A stretch of 64,000 nt of DNA from Roseitalea sp. MMSF_3546 (GTDB lineage: Bacteria > Pseudomonadota > Alphaproteobacteria > Rhizobiales > Rhizobiaceae), in contig NZ_JASHKB010000015.1 of NCBI RefSeq assembly GCF_030732865.1, forward strand, positions 27,419-91,418, given 5' to 3'. The notes below the pieces were generated by a model that did not search any database, had not been told where the DNA came from, and saw only the letters and a program-made list of their open reading frames with translations. The translations under genes and the position numbers were made by a program. Shown in pieces: positions 50,012 through 58,461 of the stretch. Positions within the stretch are counted from its first letter, which is position 1. Each line of letters opens with the position of its first letter.

Positions 50012-50494
50012 TCAGTTCATATTCGTCCTGACCTGTTCGAGCGATGCCTTGAACAGGTCGCTCGTGGTCTTGGTCGTCATCTTCTCGCCCATCAGACGCT
50101 CGGCCGCCGCCACGGCCACGTCCACCGCGGTCGCGCGCACCGCATTGACCGCGTCCAGTTCGGCCTGGGCGATCTTCTGCTCGGCCATCGCCGTGCGCCG
50201 GGCCACGTACTCCTCGGTCCTGGCCTTGGCCTCGGCGGTGATCTGATCGGCCTCGTTGCGTGCGGCGGCAACGATGCTCTCGGCTTCCTTCTCCGATTCC
50301 TTGCGCCTGCGCTGGTAGTCGGCCAGCAATTGCTGGGCCTCCTCGCGCAGCCGCCGGGCTTCCTCGAGCTCGTTGCGGATCCTGTCGCCACGGCTGTCGA
50401 GCGCGCGGGTCACCATGCCCGGCACCTTGAAGTAGTAGATGATGGCGAAGAATATGATCAGGCCGACAAAGGCCCAGAAGCTTGAGTCGATCAT
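50012..50494 (-). CDS. atpF: ATP synthase F0 subunit b
   Basis: The 160-residue subunit b has one N-terminal membrane segment (SSFWAFVGLIIFFAIIYYFK) and a long charged helix from residue 30 onward that forms the peripheral stalk. This is the b rather than b' copy, judged by its position last in the operon and the short N-terminus. It is followed by a terminator inside rnhB. Confidence 0.93.
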   Translation of the reverse strand: MIDSSFWAFVGLIIFFAIIYYFKVPGMVTRALDSRGDRIRNELEEARRLREEAQQLLADYQRRRKESEKEAESIVAAARNEADQITAEAKARTEEYVARRTAMAEQKIAQAELDAVNAVRATAVDVAVAAAERLMGEKMTTKTTSDLFKASLEQVRTNMN

Positions 50495-50504
50495 CTGCGT
50501 ATCC

Positions 50505-51044
50505 TCAGCTGCGCACCGCGCCGATGGCCTTGGTCAGCTCGGCCTTGGTGACCTTGGATCCGACCAGACGCTCGACGATCTCGCCGGTGGTGTCGGCGGC
50601 AATGGTGTCGACCTCGCCCAGCGCCCTGTCGCGGATCTCGGCGATCCGGCTTTCGGCGTCGGCGAGCTTCCGGCCCAGTTCGGCCTCCACCTTCTGGCGC
50701 TCGGCCTCGGCGTCGGCCTTGGCCTTGTCGCGCGCCTTCTGTCCGATTTCGCCGGCGGTGGCGCGGGCCTGGGCCAGTTCCTGTTCGTAGGCGGCGTGGG
50801 CCGCATCGGCCTCGTCCTGCAATTGCCGCGCCATGTCCAGATCCTGGGCGATGCGATCCTGGCGCGTTTCCAGGATGTCGGCGATGCGCGGCGCCAGCAC
50901 CTTGGACATGACCCAGTAGAACAGGCCGAAGGTGATCGCCAGCCAGAACAGCTGCGAGGCGTAGGTCGACGAATCGAAGGGCGGAAACACGGCGGCCGCG
51001 GCCGCGCCCTCGGTGGTGGCTGCCATTGCGGAAGTGATGAACAT
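50505..51044 (-). CDS. atpF': ATP synthase F0 subunit b'
   Basis: A 179-residue b-type subunit with an Ala-rich N-terminal extension, one membrane segment (QLFWLAITFGLFYWVMSKVL) and a long coiled stalk helix. Alphaproteobacteria use paired b and b' subunits in place of a b homodimer. I chose the ATG at 51044; the frame is open for eight more codons. It lies ten bases upstream of atpF. Confidence 0.92.
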   Translation of the reverse strand: MFITSAMAATTEGAAAAAVFPPFDSSTYASQLFWLAITFGLFYWVMSKVLAPRIADILETRQDRIAQDLDMARQLQDEADAAHAAYEQELAQARATAGEIGQKARDKAKADAEAERQKVEAELGRKLADAESRIAEIRDRALGEVDTIAADTTGEIVERLVGSKVTKAELTKAIGAVRS

Positions 51045-51120
51045 GACACGTGTTCCCATTGCCGTCACAGTCAGGAGCGCCCCGCCGCCGGCGCGCCGAC
51101 CGGCGGGGCGAACCGCACGA

Positions 51121-51348
51121 TCAGACCGCGAACAGGAGCAACAGGGCCACCAGCAGCGAGAAGATGCCCAGCGCCTCGGTCACCGCGAAGCCGAAGATCA
51201 GGCGGCCGAACTGGCCATCGGCGGCCGAGGGGTTGCGCAGGGCGCCACCAAGATAGCTTCCGAAGATCTGGCCAAGGCCGAGGGCGGCGCCGGCCATGCC
51301 AAAGCAGGCCAGACCTGCGCCGATGTATTTCGCTGCTTCCGCTTCCAT
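51121..51348 (-). CDS. atpE: ATP synthase F0 subunit c
   Basis: The 75-residue proteolipid forms the rotor ring. It has two hydrophobic helices joined by the polar loop [15 protein letters not shown]. The proton-binding acid is the glutamate in [13 protein letters not shown]. The ATG at 51348 is preceded by AAAGGAG on the minus strand. Confidence 0.96.
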   Translation of the reverse strand: MEAEAAKYIGAGLACFGMAGAALGLGQIFGSYLGGALRNPSAADGQFGRLIFGFAVTEALGIFSLLVALLLLFAV

Positions 51349-51409
51349 AATCTGCTCCTTTGGGTGGAATGTGCGAAGGGTGGGTCGGCGCAGGGCGCCG
51401 CGATGAAGC

Positions 51410-52162
51410 TCAGTGATTGGGGTGCACCGCATCGTTGAGATACATGCAGGTGAGCACCGCAAAGACATAGGCCTGCAGGAACGAAACGAGGAACTCCAGG
51501 GCGGTCATGGCGATCACCATGATCAGCGGCAGAACCGAGCCGATCACCCCGAGCGCGCCCAGCGAGGTCATCGAGACGACAAAGCCGGCGAAGACCTTCA
51601 GCGCCGTGTGCCCGGCCAGCATGTTGGCAAACAGGCGCACCGACAGACTGATCGGGCGCGAAAGGAAGGAGATCACCTCGATGGCAACGACGAGCGGGAC
51701 TACCGCCATGGGCACGCCTTCGGGCACGAACAGGCCGAGGAACTTCAGGCCATGGCGCATGAAGCCGTAGACGATCACCGTGCCGATCACCAGAAGCGCG
51801 AGCGCGAAGGTGACGATGATGTGGCTGGTAACGGTGAAGAAATAGGGCACCATGCCGAACAGGTTCGCAAACAGCACGAACATGAAGATCGAAAACACGA
51901 AGGGGAAGAAACGCATCCCCTCGCTGCCGGCCGCATCGCGCAGCATGGACGCCACGAACTCATAGGACATCTCGGCCATGGACTGCAGGCGCGAGGGGAC
52001 AAGGCCCCGATTGGCCGAACCGAAATACAGAAAGGCCGAGGCCGTCGCCACGGTGGCCACCATGAACAGCGAGGAATTGGTGAAGGAAAGGTCGAGGCCG
52101 GCCACGTTCTGCAGCGGCACGATCGTGTTGATCTCGAACTGCTTGATGGGATCCTGCGCCAC
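51410..52162 (-). CDS. atpB: ATP synthase F0 subunit a
   Basis: The 250-residue membrane protein forms the proton channel with the c ring. The essential arginine is in [17 protein letters not shown], and the last helix has [17 protein letters not shown]. It begins [17 protein letters not shown], typical for the order. It lies 61 bases upstream of atpE and 48 bases downstream of atpI. Confidence 0.97.
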   Translation of the reverse strand: MAQDPIKQFEINTIVPLQNVAGLDLSFTNSSLFMVATVATASAFLYFGSANRGLVPSRLQSMAEMSYEFVASMLRDAAGSEGMRFFPFVFSIFMFVLFANLFGMVPYFFTVTSHIIVTFALALLVIGTVIVYGFMRHGLKFLGLFVPEGVPMAVVPLVVAIEVISFLSRPISLSVRLFANMLAGHTALKVFAGFVVSMTSLGALGVIGSVLPLIMVIAMTALEFLVSFLQAYVFAVLTCMYLNDAVHPNH

Positions 52163-52210
52163 CGTGCCTGTCTCCGTTTGCCACTGGCCGACAAGCCGAC
52201 CGGCCTGCCG

Positions 52211-52639
52211 TCAATCCGACTTGTCCGACCGCTCCCGCGTGGAACGGCCGGGGTCCCTTAGCCCGTTCGCGCGCGGCTCGGCAACCCTTCCGGTCGCGCG
52301 CAAGACGTTCAACACACCGGCGGCAAACCCGAGCAGGAGAAAGACGATCATCCCCCAGGGCCTCGTGCCGGCGAACTCGTCGGCCAGATAGCCCAGCCCG
52401 GCTCCCACCAAAACGCCCCCGATGAACTCGCTGGACAGTTTCAGTGCCGCGCCAAATCCCGATCCGGCCTGATCGTGCTTCTCCGGATCATCGTCGGCAC
52501 CCTTCGGCCCTGGCTTGCGCGCAAGCGCTTCGGCAAGCGCCCGGCGCCGATGCTCCAGATCGGCACTGTGATCCGATGAAACAGTGTCCCCGGCCTGCGC
52601 ATCGTCGACCGGGCGATCACCTGGCTCTTGCTGTGCCAT
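52211..52639 (-). CDS. atpI: AtpI family protein
   Basis: A 142-residue protein with a long charged N-terminal region and two membrane segments at about residues 68-120: LSSEFIGGVLVGAGLGYLAD and WGMIVFLLLGFAAGVLNVLR. AtpI proteins help assemble the c ring or carry magnesium. It is the first gene of the operon and has a promoter-like sequence 54-82 bases upstream. Confidence 0.9.
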   Translation of the reverse strand: MAQQEPGDRPVDDAQAGDTVSSDHSADLEHRRRALAEALARKPGPKGADDDPEKHDQAGSGFGAALKLSSEFIGGVLVGAGLGYLADEFAGTRPWGMIVFLLLGFAAGVLNVLRATGRVAEPRANGLRDPGRSTRERSDKSD

Positions 52640-52692
52640 GCCCCCGACCTTGCTGCGCGAGACAGGCTCACAGCCGCCTCAAATTCGCGGGC

Positions 52693-52721
52693 AACATAGT
52701 TTCGGGCCCCACATTCGTCAA
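52693..52721 (-). promoter_or_regulatory. promoter of the atpI-atpB-atpE-atpF'-atpF operon
   Basis: On the minus strand TTGACG (52721-52716) and TATGTT (52698-52693) are separated by 17 bases, a good sigma-70-type match, about 54 bases upstream of the atpI start. Confidence 0.55.
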
Positions 52722-52839
52722 GCCGCCGTCACTGCGCTGCAAAACGCCAAAATCTGTTTGTTTTTCAGCAGCTTGACAAGCAATTGCCAATTCGTCGCAG
52801 ATGGCGGCCGCGGGCGGCTGGACGGCCGGCGCCGGGCGC

Positions 52840-54000
52840 TCAGCTCCAGCCGCCGCCATAGGTGCGATAGAAGATGTGAAGGCCGATGCGGGTCAGCCGC
52901 TTCATCGAGCGCGCCCAGCGCGGATTGACATAGGTCGCGTGGTAGTGCGTGGACGATCCGACCTCGTCGAGCCAGATCTTGCCGGCGGTCACGGCCATGG
53001 CGATGTCCTTTGCCATCTGCCAGTGATAGCGCGAGGTGATTCGATCGCGAATGCCGTCGCATGCGAAGGAGAACTGGCAGCGATTGCGCCAGTGCCGGTT
53101 CTGGTAGACCACGCCGCAGATCGAGTTCGGAAACGCCGGGTTGCGCACCCGGTTCAGGATGACCTGGGCGACGGCGGCCTGGCCCTTGGCGATCTCGCCG
53201 CGCGCTTCGAAATAGATGCCTTCGGCAAGGCACTTCTGCTCGCGCGCGGAGAATACCTTGGCCGGCAGCGGATTGTCGGCCCAGGAATGGTCGTTTCGCG
53301 GAACCGGCGGGATGAAGCGGCCGCGCGCGGCCTCCTCTTCGCCGAGCAGGCTGGCAAAGGGCGATTCGACCGCGAAATCGGGCTCGGGCGGCGCATAGGC
53401 GGTGGCGAGCACGTCGGGGTTGGGGTTGGTGACGAGCGAGGCGAGCATGCGCGGCACGCCCGGGTCGACACGCCTGGGCTCGCGCTTGTGGAAGGCAAGC
53501 GCGATGTCGAGTTCCTCGCCCTTGTCGATGCGCGGCCTGGCGAACACCATCTTGACGGCCGCATCGCCGAGCGGATCGGTCAGGCTCGACTGGCGCTCGA
53601 GGATCGATCCGGCCGAAAAATCCTTGGGCGGGGCGGCCGGCGTGACCGCGCGGATGCGGCCCGACTTTTCCGACCGGTTGATGCGCGCCTCGTCGGGCGT
53701 GTTCGGCACGACCGTCTTGTCGGTGACCATGGCGACCGAGCCCAGCCCGGAATCGAGCGAGGCGGGCTTGCTGATCGAGCCGGTCACGCCCGGATCGATG
53801 GCGAAATCGATCTCGGCGGCATGGACCGAGCCGACGCCGGCGCGGCTGACATGCACCTTCCAGCGTTCGGCGCTCGGACCGTCGACGCCGCTGACCAGGG
53901 TCGAAACGTCCTGCAGCGAGGTCGTTGTGGGATTGGACAGGACGAACGCACAGGCGACAGCGAACGGCACAACGAGCTTGACGCGGGGCAAAGCAGGCAA
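52840..54000 (-). CDS. SleB/CwlJ-type cell wall hydrolase
   Basis: A 386-residue exported protein with an N-terminal signal or anchor (residues about 7-24) and a C-terminal SleB-like hydrolase domain from about residue 255: EQKCLAEGIYFEARGEIAKG (catalytic glutamate), AQVILNRVRNPAFPNSICGV and THYHATYVNPRWARSM. The domain cleaves peptidoglycan as a lytic enzyme; in non-spore-formers it acts in wall remodelling. The 230-residue region before it is low-complexity and probably disordered. A TCACATTTTGTGA palindrome (54084-54096) lies upstream. Confidence 0.88.
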   Translation of the reverse strand: MPALPRVKLVVPFAVACAFVLSNPTTTSLQDVSTLVSGVDGPSAERWKVHVSRAGVGSVHAAEIDFAIDPGVTGSISKPASLDSGLGSVAMVTDKTVVPNTPDEARINRSEKSGRIRAVTPAAPPKDFSAGSILERQSSLTDPLGDAAVKMVFARPRIDKGEELDIALAFHKREPRRVDPGVPRMLASLVTNPNPDVLATAYAPPEPDFAVESPFASLLGEEEAARGRFIPPVPRNDHSWADNPLPAKVFSAREQKCLAEGIYFEARGEIAKGQAAVAQVILNRVRNPAFPNSICGVVYQNRHWRNRCQFSFACDGIRDRITSRYHWQMAKDIAMAVTAGKIWLDEVGSSTHYHATYVNPRWARSMKRLTRIGLHIFYRTYGGGWS

Positions 54001-54121
54001 AACGCAACTCCAACGGCACGATGACGCGAGGCGACTTGGCCCGAGATTGCGGCATTAACCTTGATGAGGCGTTAAGCGGGCTCTCACATTTTGTGAAAAA
54101 TCGTCGAAAACCGCCGCAGGG

Positions 54122-55561
54122 TTAACGGGTGCGGCGATCGGCGGTCTTCGCCTTGTGGGCATAGGGGTTGGCGGGGGCGCGCAGCATCAGGCGAATGGGC
54201 ACACCCGCAAGCTCGAAATCCTCGCGCAGGGCGTTGGTCAGATAGCGCACATAGGATCTGGGCAGCGCCTCGGGCCGCGAACACGACAGCACGAAGCCGG
54301 GCGGGCGGGTCTTGGCCTGGGTGATGTATTTGAGCCTGATGCGCCGGCCGGAGACGGCGGGCGGCGGGTGATGCTGGGCCACCGCATCGAGCCAGCGATT
54401 GAGCCGGCCGGTCGAGATGCGGCTGTTCCAGACCTTGTGGGTGGCGACGATCTCCTCCATCAGCCGGTCGAGCCCGCGGCCGGTGACCGCCGAGACGGGC
54501 ACGGCGCGCACGCCGCGGATCTGCGGCAGAAGGCGCTCGGTCTGGGCGCGCAGTTCGTTCAGGAGTGCCTGGCGGTCCTTGACCAGATCCCACTTGTTGA
54601 AGGCGATGACCGGCGCCCTGCCCTCGCGGGCGATCAGATCGATGATCTGCAGGTCCTGCTTTTCGAACGGCACCAGCGCATCGAGCACCACGACCACCAC
54701 CTCGGCAAAGCGGATGGCGCGCAGCGCGTCGCCAACCGACAGCCGTTCGAGCTTTTCGACCACGCGCGCCTTGCGGCGCATGCCGGCGGTGTCGAACAGG
54801 CGCACCTTGCGGCCCTGCCACTGCCAGTCAACCGAGATCGAATCGCGCGTGATGCCCGCCTCGGGGCCGGTCAGCAGGCGATCCTCGCCGACAAGCCTGT
54901 TGATCAGCGTCGACTTGCCGGCATTGGGCCGGCCGACAATGGCGATGCGCAGCGGCCGCGTCTCGTCATAGGCGACCTCGACATCTTCGTCCTGCGTATC
55001 GTCGACATCGATATCGGTCTCGGCCTCCTCGCCCTCGCTGCCGGCGGCCGCGCCGAAGGCGCGATCCTCGCCGACGGCAGCGACGATCGCATCGCGCAGA
55101 TCGGACAGGCCAAGGCCATGCTCGGCGGAGACCGGCACCGCTTCGCCCAGGCCGAGCTCATAGGCGTCGTACAGGCCGGTTTCGGCGGCGCGCGCCTCGA
55201 CCTTGTTGGCGACCAGCACGACCGGCCGGCCGGAACGGCGCAGAAGGTCGGCGAAGGTGCGGTCGGCGGCGGTCAGGCCGGCCCGGGCATCGATCATGAA
55301 GACGATCAGATCGGCCTCTTCGATGGCGATCTCGGTCTGGGCGCGCATGCGTCCGGGAAGGCTGGCGGCATCGCCTTCCTCCAGCCCGGCCGTGTCGATG
55401 ACGTCGAACTGGAGGTCCATGAGCGCCGCCTCGTGGCGACGGCGGTCGCGGGTCACCCCCGGCTCGTCGTGCACGAGCGCCACACGGCGCCCGACCAGCC
55501 GGTTGAACAGGGTCGACTTGCCCACATTGGGCCGGCCGACAATGGCGATGGTGAACGCCAT
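54122..55561 (-). CDS. der: ribosome biogenesis GTPase Der (EngA)
   Basis: Der is an essential tandem GTPase for 50S assembly. The 479-residue product has two G domains: the first starts [18 protein letters not shown], with the DEPGVTRDR switch and NKVE; the second has [29 protein letters not shown] and NKWDLV. A KH-like C-terminal domain follows. An acidic linker ([13 protein letters not shown]) joins the G domains. It overlaps the stop of the upstream TPR gene by one base. Confidence 0.97.
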   Translation of the reverse strand: MAFTIAIVGRPNVGKSTLFNRLVGRRVALVHDEPGVTRDRRRHEAALMDLQFDVIDTAGLEEGDAASLPGRMRAQTEIAIEEADLIVFMIDARAGLTAADRTFADLLRRSGRPVVLVANKVEARAAETGLYDAYELGLGEAVPVSAEHGLGLSDLRDAIVAAVGEDRAFGAAAGSEGEEAETDIDVDDTQDEDVEVAYDETRPLRIAIVGRPNAGKSTLINRLVGEDRLLTGPEAGITRDSISVDWQWQGRKVRLFDTAGMRRKARVVEKLERLSVGDALRAIRFAEVVVVVLDALVPFEKQDLQIIDLIAREGRAPVIAFNKWDLVKDRQALLNELRAQTERLLPQIRGVRAVPVSAVTGRGLDRLMEEIVATHKVWNSRISTGRLNRWLDAVAQHHPPPAVSGRRIRLKYITQAKTRPPGFVLSCSRPEALPRSYVRYLTNALREDFELAGVPIRLMLRAPANPYAHKAKTADRRTR

Positions 55562-56232
55562 CAGCCCTCGGCGACCGCGCCCTTGGCGTCGATCAGCTCG
55601 AGCATGATCCGGGCGCGGTTGGCAAGGCCCGGCGGCGACAGCTCGTCGGCGACGATCTCGTCGAAAAGGCGCTTGGCGTCGCCATAGCGTTCGGCGTTGT
55701 AGGCGGCCAGACCGATCGCCTCGCGGGCCGAGTGTCGCAGCGGGTTCTCGGGCGCCGTGAGCTGTTCGGCGCGGGCGGCGACCTGTCCGTAGTCGCCATG
55801 GTCGACCAGGATATAGGCGGCGCGCAGCCGCGACAGGTCGCGCAGGGCGCCGGGGACCGACCGATCGTCGGCGATGGTGTCGAAGGCCTCGACGGCGGCG
55901 TCGACATTGCCGGCCTCATGATGGACGGTCGCCGCGCGCATGCGGGCGAGCACGGGATACTGGCCGTGGCCGTCGGCCTGCAGCGCCTCGAGCCGGGCGA
56001 GCGCTTGTTCGTTGTTGCCTTCATTGGCCAGGTTGAGCGCCTCCAGAAAGCGGTCGCCGGAGGCCGAGGCCTGGCGCGCGCTGTACCACTCCCAGCCGCG
56101 ATAGCCGGCCGTCAGCGCAACGGCGAGCACCGCAACGGCGATGATGATCAGGCCGTAGCGATCCCAGAACCGCTTGAGCCGGTCGGAGCGGAGCTCTTCT
56201 TCGACCTCGCGAAAAAAACCGTCGTCGGACAT
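55561..56232 (-). CDS. YfgM-like tetratricopeptide repeat membrane protein
   Basis: A 223-residue protein with a short cytosolic N-terminus ([20 protein letters not shown]), one membrane segment ([20 protein letters not shown]) and a periplasmic TPR-like domain. This layout matches YfgM (TPR_21), an ancillary SecYEG or periplasmic chaperone-network protein, and like yfgM it lies directly upstream of der. The start at 56232 is clear. Confidence 0.88.
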   Translation of the reverse strand: MSDDGFFREVEEELRSDRLKRFWDRYGLIIIAVAVLAVALTAGYRGWEWYSARQASASGDRFLEALNLANEGNNEQALARLEALQADGHGQYPVLARMRAATVHHEAGNVDAAVEAFDTIADDRSVPGALRDLSRLRAAYILVDHGDYGQVAARAEQLTAPENPLRHSAREAIGLAAYNAERYGDAKRLFDEIVADELSPPGLANRARIMLELIDAKGAVAEG

Positions 56233-56313
56233 GGCAATAAACCGCTTGTGCTGCGTTCGTGGCAGCCCTGTATCGTGATTGGAGCCGGATTGTAAGTGGT
56301 GAGAGCGGCCCGG

Positions 56314-56883
56314 TCAGGCAATGGGTGGCACGCCGAACAGCCATTGATGGCCCTGCAACAGCAACCAGACATAGACCGCCGTGCCGATGACGACGGCAAT
56401 GACGTCGTTGCGCAGGGCCGGTTCGCCATGATCGGGCGCGCCGCGCCGCTTCAGCGAGATGCGGTTCCACACGCCCCAGGCCAGAAAGCTGCCGAACAGG
56501 ATCAGCGAGGCCAGATCGCCATTGGCGAGCAGATGACCGAGCGCCCAGATCTTCACCGCCAGGATCATCGGGTGCTTGGCGGCGCGCTTGATGTGGCCGG
56601 TGGGCACGGCATAGGACGCGAGCACGATCAGCGCGATCAGCATCAGCAGCAGGTTGATGTGCGCCAGCCAGACAGGCGGCGTCCACAGGATCGGCGCGCC
56701 CATGCGGGCCTGGCCGAAGCCCCAGACGAGCAGCACGAAGCCGACCAGCGAGACGACCGAGTAGATGCCCTTCCATGTGCCTTCGCCGCGCTCGGCGATG
56801 ACACGCTCGCGCAGACCCGGCGCGACCATGCGCACCGAATGAACGCCCAGAAAAACGACGATGCCGAGCACCAGCCAGATCAT
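56314..56883 (-). CDS. NnrU family membrane protein
   Basis: A 189-residue integral membrane protein with five or six hydrophobic segments and the family motifs WLVLGIVVFLGVHSVRMVAP, TWKGIYSVVSLVGFVLLVWG and RAAKHPMILAVKIWALGHLL. NnrU was named from denitrification clusters, but relatives are widespread and no nitrite or nitric oxide reductase is seen here. Related to 15-cis-zeta-carotene isomerase. It is divergent from the DksA-type gene with 54 bases between them. Confidence 0.92.
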   Translation of the reverse strand: MIWLVLGIVVFLGVHSVRMVAPGLRERVIAERGEGTWKGIYSVVSLVGFVLLVWGFGQARMGAPILWTPPVWLAHINLLLMLIALIVLASYAVPTGHIKRAAKHPMILAVKIWALGHLLANGDLASLILFGSFLAWGVWNRISLKRRGAPDHGEPALRNDVIAVVIGTAVYVWLLLQGHQWLFGVPPIA

Positions 56884-56937
56884 TTCGGTCTCCCCCGATC
56901 CCTTGCGCCGCCGCGGCGCCCTATCTATCGTTCCCCT

Positions 56938-57270
56938 ATGACAGCCGATATCGAAAAGGCCAAGGCGCGGCTTGCCGCACTGCGCGCGGAAATCGAACGA
57001 TTTGTCGCGCTCGGCGAGGACGCGGGCGCGCCCGTCGAGCTCGATCAGGTCGCCGTGGGCCGGCTGTCGCGCATGGACGCAATGCAGCAGCAGGCCATGG
57101 CGCAGGCCGCAAAGCGCGCCCGCAAGCGCGATCTCGTGCGCATCGAGATGGCCGAACGGCGCATCGCGGCCGGCGAATACGGCTATTGCGAGGACTGCGG
57201 CGAGCTGATCGCGGAAAAGCGCCTCCAGATCGATCCGATGGCCGAACGCTGCGTGCACTGCGCGCGCTGA
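56938..57270 (+). CDS. DksA/TraR family zinc-finger protein
   Basis: A 110-residue protein with an N-terminal coiled-coil part and the four-cysteine zinc finger CEDCGELI and CVHCAR. It has the DksA-type coiled coil but no DxxDxA tip motif as in E. coli DksA (here DQVAVGRLSRMDAM), so action on RNA polymerase is likely but may differ. The start at 56938 gives the right length; no strong ribosome site is visible. Confidence 0.85.
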   Translation: MTADIEKAKARLAALRAEIERFVALGEDAGAPVELDQVAVGRLSRMDAMQQQAMAQAAKRARKRDLVRIEMAERRIAAGEYGYCEDCGELIAEKRLQIDPMAERCVHCAR

Positions 57271-57325
57271 GCGAGGACCGGCCTGGCGCCGGGTGGCGGT
57301 CGCATCGGGCGATCCGCCGCCCCGC

Positions 57326-57370
57326 ATCTTGACATTGTCACGTTCGGGGCCAGATATCTTGACGATGTAA
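57326..57370 (+). promoter_or_regulatory. promoter with repeated operator-like site upstream of an SDR gene
   Basis: TTGACA at 57329-57334 and AGATAT at 57352-57357 are 17 bases apart. ATCTTGACATTGTCA (57326-57340) and ATCTTGACGATGTAA (57356-57370) are related repeats 30 bases apart; the first contains the perfect palindrome TGACATTGTCA (57330-57340) on the -35 box. The start codon is at 57393. This looks like a repressor-controlled promoter. Confidence 0.5.
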
Positions 57371-57392
57371 ACTCCGACGGAGCCCGTCCCCC

Positions 57393-58421
57393 ATGGCCCA
57401 ACGCATCGTCCTGACCGGCGCGTCCGGTTTCATCGCCAAGCACATCGCCCTGCATCTGCTGCGCGCCGGCTATCGCGTGCACGGCACGGTCCGCTCGATG
57501 GAGCGCGGCGAGCAGGTGCGCGAAGCGTTGCGTCCGCATCTGGACGAGCCGGCGCTGGCCGACAGCCACCTGTCCTTCGCCGAGCTCGACCTGACACGCG
57601 ACGATGGCTGGGCCGAGGCGTTCGAGGGCGCCGACGCGCTCGTGCACACGGCCTCGCCCTTTCCGATGGCGCAGCCGGACAATGAGGACGAGGTGATCCG
57701 CCCGGCGGTCGACGGCACGTTGCGCGCGCTGAAGGCGGCCAAGGCGGCGGGAATCACGCGCGTGGTGCTGACCTCGTCCAATGTGGCCGTCTACGAGAAC
57801 GACGCGCCGGCCGATGGCAAGGCCTTCACCGAAGCCGACTGGACCGATGTCGACAATGCGAAAATCTCGCCCTACAGCAAATCGAAGACGCTGGCCGAAC
57901 GCGCCGCCTGGGACTTCGTGGCGGCCGAAGCGCCGGACATGAAGCTGACCAGCATCAACCCCGGGCTGGTGCTGGGGCCGGCGCTCGACGGCAACTACGG
58001 CACCTCGTTGCGGATCGTCGAGCGGATCGTCAGCGGCCGCGACCCGTTCGTGCCCAATTTCGGTGTTCCCGCCGTCGATGTGCGCGATGTCGCCGACATG
58101 CACGTCGCCGCGCTGTCGACCCCCGAGGCGGCGGGCAAGCGCTTTCTTGCCGTCAATGGATGGCTGTCGATGCCCGACATGGCGCGCATCCTCAAGAAGG
58201 CCCATCCGGACCGGAAGATCGCAACGCGCCGGGCGCCCAGTTTCCTCTTGCGGATCGTGGCGCTGTTCGACGCCGAAACGCGCACGATCGTGCCCAATCT
58301 CGACGAGCACAAGACGGTATCGAACGCGCGGGCACGGCAGGTCTTCGGCATGGAGTTCCGCCCCCTCGAAGAGGCGGTGCGCGCCTCGGCCGAAAGCGTC
58401 ATCGCGCACAAGGGCATTTGA
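57393..58421 (+). CDS. NAD(P)-dependent epimerase/reductase (extended SDR, dihydroflavonol reductase-like)
   Basis: The 342-residue Rossmann-fold enzyme has the cofactor motif VLTGASGFIAKHIALHLL, DALVHTASPFPM, the catalytic YSKSK and NPGLVLGPAL, as in the aldehyde/dihydroflavonol reductase branch of extended short-chain dehydrogenases. In bacteria these reduce aldehydes or ketones of many kinds; the substrate cannot be called. The gene is single and has an operator-like repeat upstream. The stop is about 40 bases before the convergent SBP gene ends. Confidence 0.87.
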   Translation: MAQRIVLTGASGFIAKHIALHLLRAGYRVHGTVRSMERGEQVREALRPHLDEPALADSHLSFAELDLTRDDGWAEAFEGADALVHTASPFPMAQPDNEDEVIRPAVDGTLRALKAAKAAGITRVVLTSSNVAVYENDAPADGKAFTEADWTDVDNAKISPYSKSKTLAERAAWDFVAAEAPDMKLTSINPGLVLGPALDGNYGTSLRIVERIVSGRDPFVPNFGVPAVDVRDVADMHVAALSTPEAAGKRFLAVNGWLSMPDMARILKKAHPDRKIATRRAPSFLLRIVALFDAETRTIVPNLDEHKTVSNARARQVFGMEFRPLEEAVRASAESVIAHKGI

Positions 58422-58461
58422 GCGCTTCGCCCGGAAACCCGGGCGAAGCATTGACGGAAGA

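Noticed and set aside
54084..54096. TCACATTTTGTGA palindrome as a CRP site upstream of the SleB-type gene
   Set aside because: The half-sites are in the wrong order and spacing for CRP (TGTGA-N6-TCACA), so no regulator can be named.
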